A model generated the notes under the pieces. The model was not told the origin of the DNA. It was given only the letters and a program-made list of their open reading frames with translations, and did no database searches. A stretch of 64,000 nt of DNA from assembly GCA_934700615.1 (NCBI GenBank), contig CAKUXR010000014.1, forward strand, positions 1 through 64,000. Reading direction: 5' to 3'. The translations under genes were made by a program, and so were the position numbers. The DNA is from an uncultured Bacteroidales bacterium (GTDB lineage: Bacteria; Bacteroidota; Bacteroidia; Bacteroidales; UBA932). This document shows positions 52,122-61,126 of this stretch, in pieces. The stretch's first letter is position 1; each line of letters begins with the position of its first letter.

Positions 52122-53909
52122 ATGAAACGCAATCTATTTCTTGCGGGCATTATTATTCTAGCCTCGCTTCTGGCATGCGAAAAAAGTAACGTGCCCGGAA
52201 CAGTTGAACCTGAAAAGGTTCAGATCAATGAAGTATTGAATCTTACTCCGGATTTCATCGGCTCCGTGAAAGGTGCAGAATCCGGACAGTCCTATGAGAC
52301 AGGTGACTCTCTGACGTTGGAACTTACTCCTGGTGAGACTCTTATGTCAGGCTTTTATGCCGGTCTCATGGAACATATCCATGTTCATGTCGGTGATACC
52401 GTATATATGCCGGAGTTTCCTGAAACTTCGGAAGAATATGTCCGGTCATTGTCAATGAAAGTGGCCGTTCCTGCCAAGTCTTTCGGAGTTGTAGTGGCTT
52501 ATGCTGTCCAGCAGCAGCTTACTCCTGACGGATATACAATGCGTCTGGAAGAAAACAACGACGGCATTGTCCTGTATGGCGTCAGTCCGGAGCAGAAATA
52601 CAAATATTTCGACTGCTACCTGCGCACTCCTGATGCATATACTATAGAAAAGGTGGAATTCAAGGTTGGCGAAGGCGAATGGCAGGATGTGAATGCAGTC
52701 AATGGTTGCAGCTTCGAAAGGACAGAATCTCTCGACTGGGTGTATAATGTGTCTATACGTCCTGATTATCAAAATGTTACCGGAGATGTGACTCTTCGGG
52801 TGAAGGGTAGCCAGCATGCCCGTTACGGTATCAAATGGCTCAATACCGAGTATATCAAGACCGATATTCCTGAAGGCTGGCAGCCGAATGTGCTCCCTGA
52901 GGAATCAATTGATGGAGAGCAGGTCGGAGCTCAGTTCTATACGATAGACGGGTATTATCTGGATAGTGTGGACTCTAACATTGACGGGCTTGAACTCCAA
53001 TGTATTGCGCGCAGTGCGGTACTTTTCACGATGCCGGCTTCCGATGTCGAGATTTCGCTGAACTTCAAGAAGAAACCTGAAGTTTCTTACAAAGGCGGAA
53101 GCCATATTTCCTCTGCCGAAATATATGACGCGAAGGATATTTACTATGGCGTGCCGACTTCCGATGGCATTCCGGGCGAGGCTGTCTATCTTTTTGTCAA
53201 TGCCGAGAACGGTTTCAAACCTTCAAAAGCCTATGTTTCAGGTTCTGATACAGGTTATGAATTCGTGATTTATGGAGGAGGACTCGACAGATACCAATAC
53301 TATGCGGCGGTCCTTCTCCCGGAAAACGACGGCCCGTTCGAGATTACTGCTGAAACCGTAAAGTGCTATTCAGTCTTGGCTGACGGGGCCTCATTCGTGT
53401 TGGACGGAGGCCGGAACTATGCTGAAGGTGAGACTGTAACTTTCCAGGTATATGTCCCTTCCGGAAAGACTTTATCTGGAGTCAAGGCTACCGGTTCAGA
53501 CGGCAGGGATGTCCAGTGCACGCTCGACAATACCAACGGCTCATTTGTCATGCCTGCCTGCGATGTGTCATTGACGGCTGCCTATGCGGACGCTAATCCT
53601 GAGACAACTGCTCATATATCAGCGATTTATGATGCTGATGAGTATAGCGTCTTCTCCCAGACAAATCCTTATTACCAGAGGATTACCTCAGATGGATTCG
53701 ACGTCCCTGCCGGTACTGCGCTTTATATCAATGTTACAAGTGATTACGGAACTCCTTTCTGGGTTGGCGTGAAAATAGGGGAGACCGTCAACTATTATAA
53801 GGCGACCGAGGACCCTGACTTTGGCGACGTTTCTTTCGGCAAGGCATTCGTATTCTCTGCTGATGCCGTAATAAAGGTCGGATCTACCGAGGCTTCCGTC
53901 AAATTCTAG
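52122..53909 (+). CDS. Large surface lipoprotein with InlB-like repeats
   Basis: 595 residues, lipobox SLLAC (Cys about 19). Several beta domains; two carry the Listeria-Bacteroides-repeat ending, FTMPASDVEISLNF (about 305) and FVMPACDVSLTAAY (about 480), with the usual aromatic-glycine lead-in (ADGASFVLDGGRNYAEGETVTF). No enzyme motif seen. Probably exposed on the cell surface as a binding protein. Sits alone behind the TPR-AraC regulator and ahead of trmD. Confidence 0.7.
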   Translation: MKRNLFLAGIIILASLLACEKSNVPGTVEPEKVQINEVLNLTPDFIGSVKGAESGQSYETGDSLTLELTPGETLMSGFYAGLMEHIHVHVGDTVYMPEFPETSEEYVRSLSMKVAVPAKSFGVVVAYAVQQQLTPDGYTMRLEENNDGIVLYGVSPEQKYKYFDCYLRTPDAYTIEKVEFKVGEGEWQDVNAVNGCSFERTESLDWVYNVSIRPDYQNVTGDVTLRVKGSQHARYGIKWLNTEYIKTDIPEGWQPNVLPEESIDGEQVGAQFYTIDGYYLDSVDSNIDGLELQCIARSAVLFTMPASDVEISLNFKKKPEVSYKGGSHISSAEIYDAKDIYYGVPTSDGIPGEAVYLFVNAENGFKPSKAYVSGSDTGYEFVIYGGGLDRYQYYAAVLLPENDGPFEITAETVKCYSVLADGASFVLDGGRNYAEGETVTFQVYVPSGKTLSGVKATGSDGRDVQCTLDNTNGSFVMPACDVSLTAAYADANPETTAHISAIYDADEYSVFSQTNPYYQRITSDGFDVPAGTALYINVTSDYGTPFWVGVKIGETVNYYKATEDPDFGDVSFGKAFVFSADAVIKVGSTEASVKF

Positions 53910-53944
53910 ACCTCCCTCTGAATTCATTGAATCTGAATATGAGA

Positions 53945-53985
53945 CAGGCGTCGCCCGAATTGCGCAGGTGACGCCTGCTTCTTTC
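53945..53985 (+). terminator. Terminator of the lipoprotein gene
   Basis: CAGGCGTC (53945-53952) pairs with GACGCCTG (53970-53977), followed by CTTCTTTCT. Confidence 0.65.
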
Positions 53986-54021
53986 TGTCAATGCCAGAGC
54001 AGGAATGTCGTGAGAAATGAT

Positions 54022-54029
54022 TAAATTTG
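54022..54029 (+). promoter_or_regulatory. -7 box of trmD
   Basis: TAAATTTG, 24 bases before the first possible start codon. Confidence 0.55.
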
Positions 54030-54052
54030 CATGATTTAAATAATGTAATTCA

Positions 54053-54748
54053 ATGTCAATGCGAATAGATATTCTTACTGTGGTGCCGGAACTGCTGGAG
54101 AGTCCTCTGGGACACTCGATTGTGGGGCGCGCGATAAAGAAGGGACTTGTGGAGATCAATGTCCATAATATCAGAAAATACGGAATCGGTTCCAGAAATA
54201 CTGTGGATGACTACTGCTACGGCGGGGATGCCGGAATGGTCATGATGGTGGAGCCTGTTTTCAATATGATCAATGAACTGAAGGCGGAGCGGGACTATGA
54301 TGAGATAATATATATGTCTCCGGACGGAGAGCAGCTGACCCAGGGAATTTCCAATGAGTTGTCGCTCAAGGGGAATATCATGATTCTTTGCGGTCATTAC
54401 AAAGGCATTGACGAACGTATCCGGGAACATCTCATCACAAGGGAAATCTCGGTCGGTGACTATGTGGTGAGCGGTGGCGAGATTCCTGCGGCACTTCTTG
54501 CGGATTCCATTGTCCGTCTTATCCCGGGAGTTCTTACTGATGAGACTTCAGCCTTGAGTGACAGTTTTCAGGATGGTCTTGTATCACCTCCGGTTTATAC
54601 CCGTCCGGCTGAGTTCAATGGCTGGAAAGTGCCGGATGTCCTTCTGAGCGGCAATCCGCGTATGATTCAGGATTGGCAGATGCAGCAGGCTCTGGAGCGG
54701 ACTAAAAAACTCAGGCCTTATCTTTTGGATGAAAAAAATGGTAAATAG
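54053..54748 (+). CDS. trmD: tRNA (guanine-N1) methyltransferase
   Basis: 231 residues (229 if the second ATG, 54059, is used; MRIDILTVVPE is the usual opening, so 54059 may be right). GDAGMVMM, CGHYKGIDERI and the deep-knot SVGDYVVSGGE are typical of TrmD. Methylates G37 of tRNAs. No rimM, rplS or rpsP neighbours, unlike the operon in many other bacteria. Confidence 0.95.
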   Translation: MSMRIDILTVVPELLESPLGHSIVGRAIKKGLVEINVHNIRKYGIGSRNTVDDYCYGGDAGMVMMVEPVFNMINELKAERDYDEIIYMSPDGEQLTQGISNELSLKGNIMILCGHYKGIDERIREHLITREISVGDYVVSGGEIPAALLADSIVRLIPGVLTDETSALSDSFQDGLVSPPVYTRPAEFNGWKVPDVLLSGNPRMIQDWQMQQALERTKKLRPYLLDEKNGK

Positions 54749-54780
54749 GTGCTATTTTGCACTAAAAAGTATCTAAAACG

Positions 54781-54811
54781 TTTGCGGATTTAATAATTAG
54801 ATGTAAATTTG
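54781..54811 (+). promoter_or_regulatory. Strong consensus promoter of the candidate sRNA
   Basis: TTTG (54781-54784), exactly 19 bases, TAAATTTG (54804-54811). Best-matching promoter in the window, with no ORF behind it. Confidence 0.75.
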
Positions 54812-54816
54812 CAGTG

Positions 54817-54996
54817 TTTTAATAAAACGTTAAAGGAGATTTTTTTAAATCGTTAGCCAAACGGCTATAACCAGCAATAATTAGACCAAGTTAGTCGGTA
54901 AGTTTGTTTTTTAGTATTTTGACCGGCTATTTTAGAAAAATAACACTCTACAGATGACAGAGATAAGCCCGGCAGTGATTGCCGGGCTTACCTTTT
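54817..54996 (+). ncRNA. Candidate small RNA of about 180 nt
   Basis: Starts after a full-consensus promoter and ends at a strong terminator (TAAGCCCGGCA 54964-54974 with TGCCGGGCTTA 54980-54990, then CCTTTTAT). Between them: hairpin GTTAGCC-AAAC-GGCTA with a short bulge (about 54852-54872) and a longer stem GTCGGT...ACCGGC (about 54892-54935). No start codon with a useful frame. It is not a tRNA, SRP RNA (no GGAAGGAAGCAG-type loop) or clear 6S RNA. Confidence 0.6.
54964..54996 (+). terminator. Terminator of the candidate sRNA
   Basis: Perfect 11-bp stem (arms 54964-54974 and 54980-54990), 5-base loop, T-rich tail. Confidence 0.85.
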
Positions 54997-55128
54997 ATAA
55001 GCCGGCTCCCTTTGCCTGCTGTCCTCTTTGTCACTTTTCATTGTCATTAACTCACAAAGAGCATTATTTTGCATGCCCTTGACATGAGATTTCTGGGTGA
55101 TTGTTCGCTAATTATGGATTAAAATTCA

Positions 55129-55136
55129 TATATTTG
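55129..55136 (+). promoter_or_regulatory. -7 box of the DUF349 gene
   Basis: TATATTTG, 109 bases before the start codon. Confidence 0.55.
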
Positions 55137-55244
55137 CCAATCGAACCTTTTTGAAAACTCAAATGGTTCTTTGAGGATGCCAGTGCAGTAAATGCTACCG
55201 GAATCTTCTTATATTTTTTGTTTTAACAGTAACACTTATCAGTT

Positions 55245-57089
55245 ATGAGTGAAGAATTGAAACCTGGTGCAGAAACGACACCAGATGTACTTGAAAATGC
55301 CATGACCGAGGCTACGGAAAACAAGGTCGAGAATGTTGCGGCTGAGCAGGAAGTTGAAAATGAGCAGGTTTCGGACTATTCTGACATGACTTTGGCAGAA
55401 CTTTCCCAGCTTTTCGAGAAATTGGCAGGAAGTGATGACCGCATGGCTAAATCTAAGGAAGCAGAGGCAATCAAGGCTGCTTTTTACAAGAAACTCTCTA
55501 AGGAAAAGGCATCTGCCGGTCTGGAGGTTTCTGAAGAAAACGCTTCTGAAGATGCAACAGAAGAGAATGTCAAGCCGGAGTCTGAATCTGAGAATGAAAA
55601 AGAGACATTGAATCCTTTCGCTGCACTTGAAAACGGGTTCAAGGCCATATATATGAAATATAAGAAAGAGCGTGCAGAATACAATAAGAAGGTAGAGGCG
55701 GAAAGAGAGGATAACCTTGCCAAGAAACAGGCTGTCATTGATGAACTCAAGGCGCTTGTCGAGAAGCAGGATGACCTGGGTACCGCATTCCCTGCCTTCA
55801 GGGATCTTCAGGCAAGATGGCGCGCCATCGGACCTGTTCCGGCACAGAACTTCAGGAATTTGAATGACACATATCAGTTCTATGTCGAGCAGTTCTATGA
55901 TAAAGTCCAGATAAACAGAGATTTGAGAGATCTTGACTTCAAGAAGAATCTTGAGGCTAAGGAGGAATTCTGTCAGGCGGCTGAGAAACTTTCCGAAAAT
56001 GAGAATGTTGTGGATGCGTTCAAAGAACTTCAGAAACTTCACGAGCAGTGGAAAGAGTTCGGCCCTGTTGCAAAGGAGTTCAGAGAGCAGATATGGGACA
56101 GATTCAAGGCAGCGACCGCCGTCATCAATAAGAAATATCAGGCATATTTCGAGGAGCAGAAGACCAAACAGGCCGAGAACCTTGTAGCCAAGACGGCTCT
56201 TTGCGAGAAAGTAGAGGCTATAGCTGACAAGGAGGACATCAAATCTTCCAACGAGTGGAATGCACTTTCCAAGGAGATCGAGGAAATCCAGAAGGAGTGG
56301 AAGACCATAGGTTTTGCATCCAAGAAGGAGAATCAGAAGATTTATGACAGATTCAGAGCGGCATGTGACAAATTCTTCGGCAGAAAGCGCGACTTCTATG
56401 TCCAGTTTAAGGACAACATGAACGAGAATCTTGACAAGAAGATGGCCATTATCCTTGAGGCAGAGGCCCTTAAGACCAGTACTGAATGGAAGAAGGCTAC
56501 AGACCAGTTCATCAGTCTCCAGAACAGATGGAAAGAAATCGGTGCAGTTCCGAGAAAGAAATCAGAGCAGCTTTGGAAGAGATTCCGTGCAGCATGTGAC
56601 GAGTTCTTTACAGAAAGAGACAAGCATGCGACATCAGAGAACAACTATGGCGCAAACCTCAGGGCGAAGAAGGCTCTCATAGAGGAAATCAATGCTTTTG
56701 TTCCTGACGGAGAGACCTCTCTTGCGGAAGCACGTGAGAAATTTGCTGCAAGATGGCAGGAAATCGGTTTTGTGCCTTTCAAGGAAAAGGACAAGATTAC
56801 AAAGGCATACAATGATGCGATGTCTGCCAAATTTCATGATGTACTTCGCTCCGGAAAGGGTGGCGGACGTCAGAATTCCGGCAAGTCCGAGAAGGATCGC
56901 CTGATTCAGAAGTACAACAAACTTCAGCAGGACCTCGATACATACGAGAACAACATCGGATTCTTCGCGATGTCGAAGAACTCCCAGCCGCTCATCGAGC
57001 AGATGCAGGCCAGAATCGCGGACGTGAAGAAAGAACTCAAGGACCTCGAGTCTCAGATTCATTCACTTGAAGAAACAGAAAATAAATAA
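55245..57089 (+). CDS. DUF349-repeat coiled-coil protein
   Basis: 614 residues. Acidic N-terminus (1-130, rich in E, S, A), then at least five DUF349 repeats, each with a W-x-x-I/F-G-P/F-V core (RWRAIGPVP, QWKEFGPVA, EWKTIGFAS, RWKEIGAVP, RWQEIGFVP) and RFRAACD-type helices, ending in a coiled coil. Widely kept in Bacteroidota; cytoplasmic, function unknown. Confidence 0.85.
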   Translation: MSEELKPGAETTPDVLENAMTEATENKVENVAAEQEVENEQVSDYSDMTLAELSQLFEKLAGSDDRMAKSKEAEAIKAAFYKKLSKEKASAGLEVSEENASEDATEENVKPESESENEKETLNPFAALENGFKAIYMKYKKERAEYNKKVEAEREDNLAKKQAVIDELKALVEKQDDLGTAFPAFRDLQARWRAIGPVPAQNFRNLNDTYQFYVEQFYDKVQINRDLRDLDFKKNLEAKEEFCQAAEKLSENENVVDAFKELQKLHEQWKEFGPVAKEFREQIWDRFKAATAVINKKYQAYFEEQKTKQAENLVAKTALCEKVEAIADKEDIKSSNEWNALSKEIEEIQKEWKTIGFASKKENQKIYDRFRAACDKFFGRKRDFYVQFKDNMNENLDKKMAIILEAEALKTSTEWKKATDQFISLQNRWKEIGAVPRKKSEQLWKRFRAACDEFFTERDKHATSENNYGANLRAKKALIEEINAFVPDGETSLAEAREKFAARWQEIGFVPFKEKDKITKAYNDAMSAKFHDVLRSGKGGGRQNSGKSEKDRLIQKYNKLQQDLDTYENNIGFFAMSKNSQPLIEQMQARIADVKKELKDLESQIHSLEETENK

Positions 57090-57110
57090 CTCATAACGAC
57101 ATTTATGTAC

Positions 57111-57145
57111 TTGCCATATCCCCCGAATGTCGGAGGGTATGGCAA
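57111..57145 (+). other. 16-bp intercistronic hairpin
   Basis: 57111-57126 (TTGCCATATCCCCCGA) pairs with 57130-57145 at all 16 positions if two G-U pairs are allowed, with a 3-base loop. No T-run follows (CTAATG), so it is not a standard terminator; may set mRNA processing between the DUF349 gene and yidC. Confidence 0.6.
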
Positions 57146-57162
57146 ACTAATGAAAAAGACAG

Positions 57163-59046
57163 ATGAACAAAAATACGATTATCGGCTTTGTTCTGATAGG
57201 TGTGATTTTTTTCGGATTCACATGGTATCAGTCAAAGGAGTATGAAAAGCAGGCCGAGTATCAGGCTCAGGTTGATTCAATTGCAAGGGCGGAGCGTCTG
57301 GCCCAATACAGGGCGGACAGCATCGCCGGAAGATTGCCGGTGGCTGATACATTGGCAAACGGGGTCAAGCCTGTAGATGATTATAGTCCGGCTCCTATCT
57401 ACAAAGATTCTCTTCTCGAAAAATCACACTCTGAGGAGGCTTCCTTCTATAAGCTCGAGAATGACAAGATTGCAGTGGAATTCACGACCAGAGGTGCTCA
57501 GCCATATTCCGTAAAGGTAAAGAATTACAGGAATTACGATTCTACTGATCTCTATCTTTTCCGTCCGGGAGACAGTGAAATGGGCGTTGAAATCTATGCG
57601 GGTGAAATCATCAATACCAAGGATTTCAATTTCCGGTTGGCTGAGAAGACCGACTCGTCTATCGTTATGCGTCTTCCATTTGCGAAAGGTGGCTACATCC
57701 AGCAGAAATATACTTTGAAGGAAGGAACATTCGTCGTCAGCAACGAGATGTCATTCGTAGGCATGGGCGGAGTGATTCCGAGAAATGTCTCATACTATGA
57801 TTTCGACTGGGACGTGACTATCCCTCGTATGGAGAAAGGCTATAAGAACGAAGTCCAGTATTCCAAAGTCGACTATTACTTCGGCGGCGACAAGAAACCT
57901 GAAGAAATAGGCCGTGGCAGAAATGCCGACAAGAGGATTGAGAACAGGATGGAGTGGTTCGCATTCCAGCAGCAGTTCTTCTCTGCCATCATGAGACCGG
58001 TAAATCAGTTCGCGTCCGGAGAACTTGCCATCAATTTCGTTCAGGAAGATGACGCTTCACATAACCTGATGACATGTTCCGCTAAGATGCGCGGAGATTT
58101 CCGCATCGCTGATAATGTAGTGATAGGCAATGAGTTCTATTTTGGCCCTAACCATTACAAGACACTCAAGTCATACGGCAGAAAATACGAAAAGATCATT
58201 CCTCTGGGAGGCTGGATGGTCGGTTGGTTCACCAAATGGGTAATCATCCCGCTCTTTGACTTCCTCCACAAGTTCATCTCGAACTTCGGAATTATCATCC
58301 TTCTTATGACATTGTTCATCAAGATAGTAGTCCTTCCGTTCGCATACAAGTCTTATTCTTCATCCGCCAAGATGCAGGCCCTCAAACCTGAAATGGATAA
58401 GATCAATGCCAAATTTCCTAAACAGGAAGACGCATTGAAGAAACAGCAGGCTACAATGGAGCTGTACAAACGTGCCGGTGTAAATCCGATGGGAGGATGT
58501 CTCCCGATGTTGCTCCAGCTTCCTATTCTCTGGGCAATGTTCCGATTCTTCCCGGCATCCATCGAGTTGAGACAGCAGTCATTCCTTTGGGCTGACGACC
58601 TCAGTGCATACGATACGATTCCTCTGCTCGACTTCGGTACCAGGATACCACTCCTCGGTGACCATATTTCACTGTTCGCTCTCCTTATGGCAGTGTCAAT
58701 GTTCTTCTACTCGAAGATCACCACACAGAGCCAGATGTCAGGAAACGACCCTAATATGGCCTCTATGCGCTTCATGAGCGTATGGATGATGCCTATCATG
58801 ATGTTCTTCATCTGTAACAGTCTGTCAGCCGGACTTACTTATTATTACCTCCTCTCGAACCTTATCACTATGCTTGAGACCTGGATAATCAAGAAGTTCT
58901 TTGTCCGTCCTGAAGATGTGCTTGCAAAACTCAAGGCTTCAGAAGGAAAGGCAATGCCGAAGAGCAAATGGCAGCAGCGTCTGGAAGAAGCACAGAAGAT
59001 GCAGCGTCAGATGATGAAGGAACAGGAAAAGAAGGCAAGACGATAA
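57163..59046 (+). CDS. yidC: Membrane protein insertase
   Basis: 627 residues. N-terminal helix, a large periplasmic beta domain (about 85-350), then the conserved insertase core: FGIIILLMTLFIKIVVLPF, MGGCLPMLLQLPILWAMF, and the last helices before a basic KKARR tail. Inserts inner-membrane proteins with or without SecYEG. Confidence 0.95.
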   Translation: MNKNTIIGFVLIGVIFFGFTWYQSKEYEKQAEYQAQVDSIARAERLAQYRADSIAGRLPVADTLANGVKPVDDYSPAPIYKDSLLEKSHSEEASFYKLENDKIAVEFTTRGAQPYSVKVKNYRNYDSTDLYLFRPGDSEMGVEIYAGEIINTKDFNFRLAEKTDSSIVMRLPFAKGGYIQQKYTLKEGTFVVSNEMSFVGMGGVIPRNVSYYDFDWDVTIPRMEKGYKNEVQYSKVDYYFGGDKKPEEIGRGRNADKRIENRMEWFAFQQQFFSAIMRPVNQFASGELAINFVQEDDASHNLMTCSAKMRGDFRIADNVVIGNEFYFGPNHYKTLKSYGRKYEKIIPLGGWMVGWFTKWVIIPLFDFLHKFISNFGIIILLMTLFIKIVVLPFAYKSYSSSAKMQALKPEMDKINAKFPKQEDALKKQQATMELYKRAGVNPMGGCLPMLLQLPILWAMFRFFPASIELRQQSFLWADDLSAYDTIPLLDFGTRIPLLGDHISLFALLMAVSMFFYSKITTQSQMSGNDPNMASMRFMSVWMMPIMMFFICNSLSAGLTYYYLLSNLITMLETWIIKKFFVRPEDVLAKLKASEGKAMPKSKWQQRLEEAQKMQRQMMKEQEKKARR

Positions 59047-59057
59047 AATCAGTTGTC

Positions 59058-59717
59058 ATGTCGATAGCAACAAAGATAAAAGAAATCAATAGTGAACTGC
59101 CACAGGGAGTAAGACTTGTGGCAGTTTCCAAATTCCATCCTGCCGAATGTATTATGGAGGCATACAATGCCGGTCAGCGTTTGTTCGGCGAGAACAGGCC
59201 ACAGGAGTTCGCAGCCAAATGCAAGGTGCTCCCGAATGATATCGAATGGCACTTCATTGGGCATCTGCAGACAAACAAGCTGAAGCTGGTTCTTCCATAT
59301 GCCCATATGGTCCAGTCAGTGGACTCCCTTCATTTGCTGGAAGATATCGAAAAGTGGTGTGCGTCTGCCGGGAAGACGGTCCGGGTTCTGCTTGAGCTTC
59401 ATCTCGGAGCAGAGGAGACGAAACATGGACTTTCTGAAGACGAGATTTTGTCAATATTGGATTCAGTGTCAATGTATCCCCACGTTTCATTCTGCGGTCT
59501 GATGGGAATGGCTACCAATACTGATGATGAGGCTATAGTGAGAGCCGACTTTATGCGTATCGCAGCATTGAAAAATAAAATCAATTCCCTGCATCCGGAA
59601 CTGTCGGAATTCAGGGAACTTTCCATCGGGATGTCCGAGGATTACAAGATTGCGATAGAATGTGGCGCTACAATGGTCAGAATAGGCTCTGACATATTCG
59701 GTCCGAGAGAATACTGA
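59058..59717 (+). CDS. yggS: PLP homeostasis protein
   Basis: 219 residues from ATG 59058; the frame is open 90 bases further into yidC, but that part is not conserved-looking. PLP lysine in VAVSKFHP, GENRPQE and the WHFIGHLQTNK block, ending GSDIFGPREY. Binds PLP and controls vitamin B6 and amino-acid pools; no known catalysis. Follows yidC by 11 bp. Confidence 0.92.
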   Translation: MSIATKIKEINSELPQGVRLVAVSKFHPAECIMEAYNAGQRLFGENRPQEFAAKCKVLPNDIEWHFIGHLQTNKLKLVLPYAHMVQSVDSLHLLEDIEKWCASAGKTVRVLLELHLGAEETKHGLSEDEILSILDSVSMYPHVSFCGLMGMATNTDDEAIVRADFMRIAALKNKINSLHPELSEFRELSIGMSEDYKIAIECGATMVRIGSDIFGPREY

Positions 59718-59767
59718 TGCCTTTCAGGCATATGATTTATTGCAGCTGTCATGGAGACGACCTCAAG

Positions 59768-60874
59768 TTACTCCTTGGCGGCTGCTTTTTTGTACTCCGA
59801 TATTCTCAGACCGGTCAGTTTCTTGAAATCTTTGGAAAAATTGCTGGTGTCATTGTAGCCTACTATTTCTCTGACCTCGTCGATGCTCATTTCCGGATGT
59901 TTCTCCAATATATTGCAGGCTTCTTTAAGCCTCAATTGGTTTCTCCATGACCTGAAATTCATGCCAAACTCCTTTTTTATGAACCATCTCATAGTCGGGA
60001 AGTCTGTCTTAAGTTCCTGAATGATAGTGCTATATGGAATATCCTTGCGGAGATACAGCTTGTTTTCCGTCCAAACTGAAATCTCGTGACGGAGGAACTC
60101 AATACTGCCAGATGACGGAAGAGAATATGATGGTTGCGGTGGATTCACGGTTTCTTGCTCTTTTGTAATCTTTATCTCCTCAATAGCAGGCAGGATATAG
60201 GCTGTCTTCCTGATATAATGCACGAAAAGACCTGTTACGGTCGAATAGCAGACGATATAGCATGGCACAAATATCAAATACCCTATGATATCCGTGAATA
60301 TGGTTATGAAAGCTGAGATGCCGACAATCAGCAGCAGGTCGAAACAAATTCGTATCCTCCTCAGTCTCATATCATTATTGTCAGCATAATATGAATCGGC
60401 ATCACGTACTGTAGCATGATAGGCAAAAAGAAAAGTTGTCGAATATATTACCATCTGCTCGAAATATATCGCTGCGAATACCCAAAATGCCCATTGGTAA
60501 TACTTTGGAAAGAAAAAGTATAAAATGACCATTAAGGCTACTATTGACGTGATTACAGCAAGATTAGTGAGCAGATATTTCCATTTGATGTAGTCCGGAC
60601 GAATCAGGACTGTCATTGTAGCTGAAAGTAAAAAGGCCTGGTAGAATGATATTATCAATGTTATGAAAGATTCAATCTCAGGATGATAGCCTTTTATGAA
60701 ACATAATATGTTCATGATGCCAAGTGACGAAAATGCGATGATCAAGAGTGCCTGAGTCACTCTGACTTTTCTGAATCTTGGAGTTTTGGGAAGTTTGTTG
60801 GTGGCTAAAATGACTGACAGCAGTATCAGGACAACTGCTGAAATCATCATCAATATTTTATATGTGGACTCCAT
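59768..60874 (-). CDS. Multi-pass membrane AraC-type regulator
   Basis: 368 residues. Six or seven helices (about 1-225), then a cytoplasmic AraC HTH pair (about 270-365; MNFRSWRNQLRLKEACNIL, SIDEVREIVGYNDTSNFSKDF). The arrangement is a membrane sensor fused directly to a DNA-binding domain, found in Bacteroidales. Convergent with yggS, divergent from rho. Target not obvious. Confidence 0.85.
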   Translation of the reverse strand: MESTYKILMMISAVVLILLSVILATNKLPKTPRFRKVRVTQALLIIAFSSLGIMNILCFIKGYHPEIESFITLIISFYQAFLLSATMTVLIRPDYIKWKYLLTNLAVITSIVALMVILYFFFPKYYQWAFWVFAAIYFEQMVIYSTTFLFAYHATVRDADSYYADNNDMRLRRIRICFDLLLIVGISAFITIFTDIIGYLIFVPCYIVCYSTVTGLFVHYIRKTAYILPAIEEIKITKEQETVNPPQPSYSLPSSGSIEFLRHEISVWTENKLYLRKDIPYSTIIQELKTDFPTMRWFIKKEFGMNFRSWRNQLRLKEACNILEKHPEMSIDEVREIVGYNDTSNFSKDFKKLTGLRISEYKKAAAKE

Positions 60875-60942
60875 TAATAATCAGTTATGAGTTTTATAAT
60901 GTAAATATACGTGTTAAATTCTTGATTCTAGCCATCAAATCA

Positions 60943-60972
60943 TTGTTTTTTTAACTATTCTGTTTATATTTG
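60943..60972 (+). promoter_or_regulatory. Promoter of rho
   Basis: TTG (60943-60945), 19-base spacer, TATATTTG (60965-60972). The leader of about 150 bases has a GGAAAC-ATCC-GTTTCC hairpin near its 5' end (about 60986-61001), possibly linked to autoregulation of rho. Confidence 0.7.
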
Positions 60973-61126
60973 CATAATCAACAGCGGAAACATCCGTTTC
61001 CTGTTTTATTTCAAGTCACCCTATCATATACAGTTTTGTCAATTGCATCATGGCATTTGGTGGTAGGATATAAACCAGATTAGTTATCACTGTACTCGCA
61101 CAGTACAAAAACACATTTATACATAT

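Larger units (their letters stand above)
54749..55244. other. 496-bp spacer with candidate sRNA and leader of the DUF349 gene
   Basis: No protein gene. Holds the promoter-terminator unit 54781-54996 and a second promoter (TATATTTG, 55129-55136) whose leader of about 105 bases contains an inverted GAACC...GGTTC pair (about 55143-55173). Confidence 0.6.

Noticed and set aside
54817..54996. Identification as 6S RNA or SRP RNA
   Set aside because: No closing stem between the two ends as in 6S RNA and no conserved SRP tetraloop region; left as an unassigned candidate.
55239..56042. Long open minus-strand frame (267 residues) opposite the DUF349 gene
   Set aside because: It mirrors the Glu/Lys-rich plus-strand gene, is rich in Leu/Phe/Arg with no domain or start context, and the plus-strand gene is clearly real.
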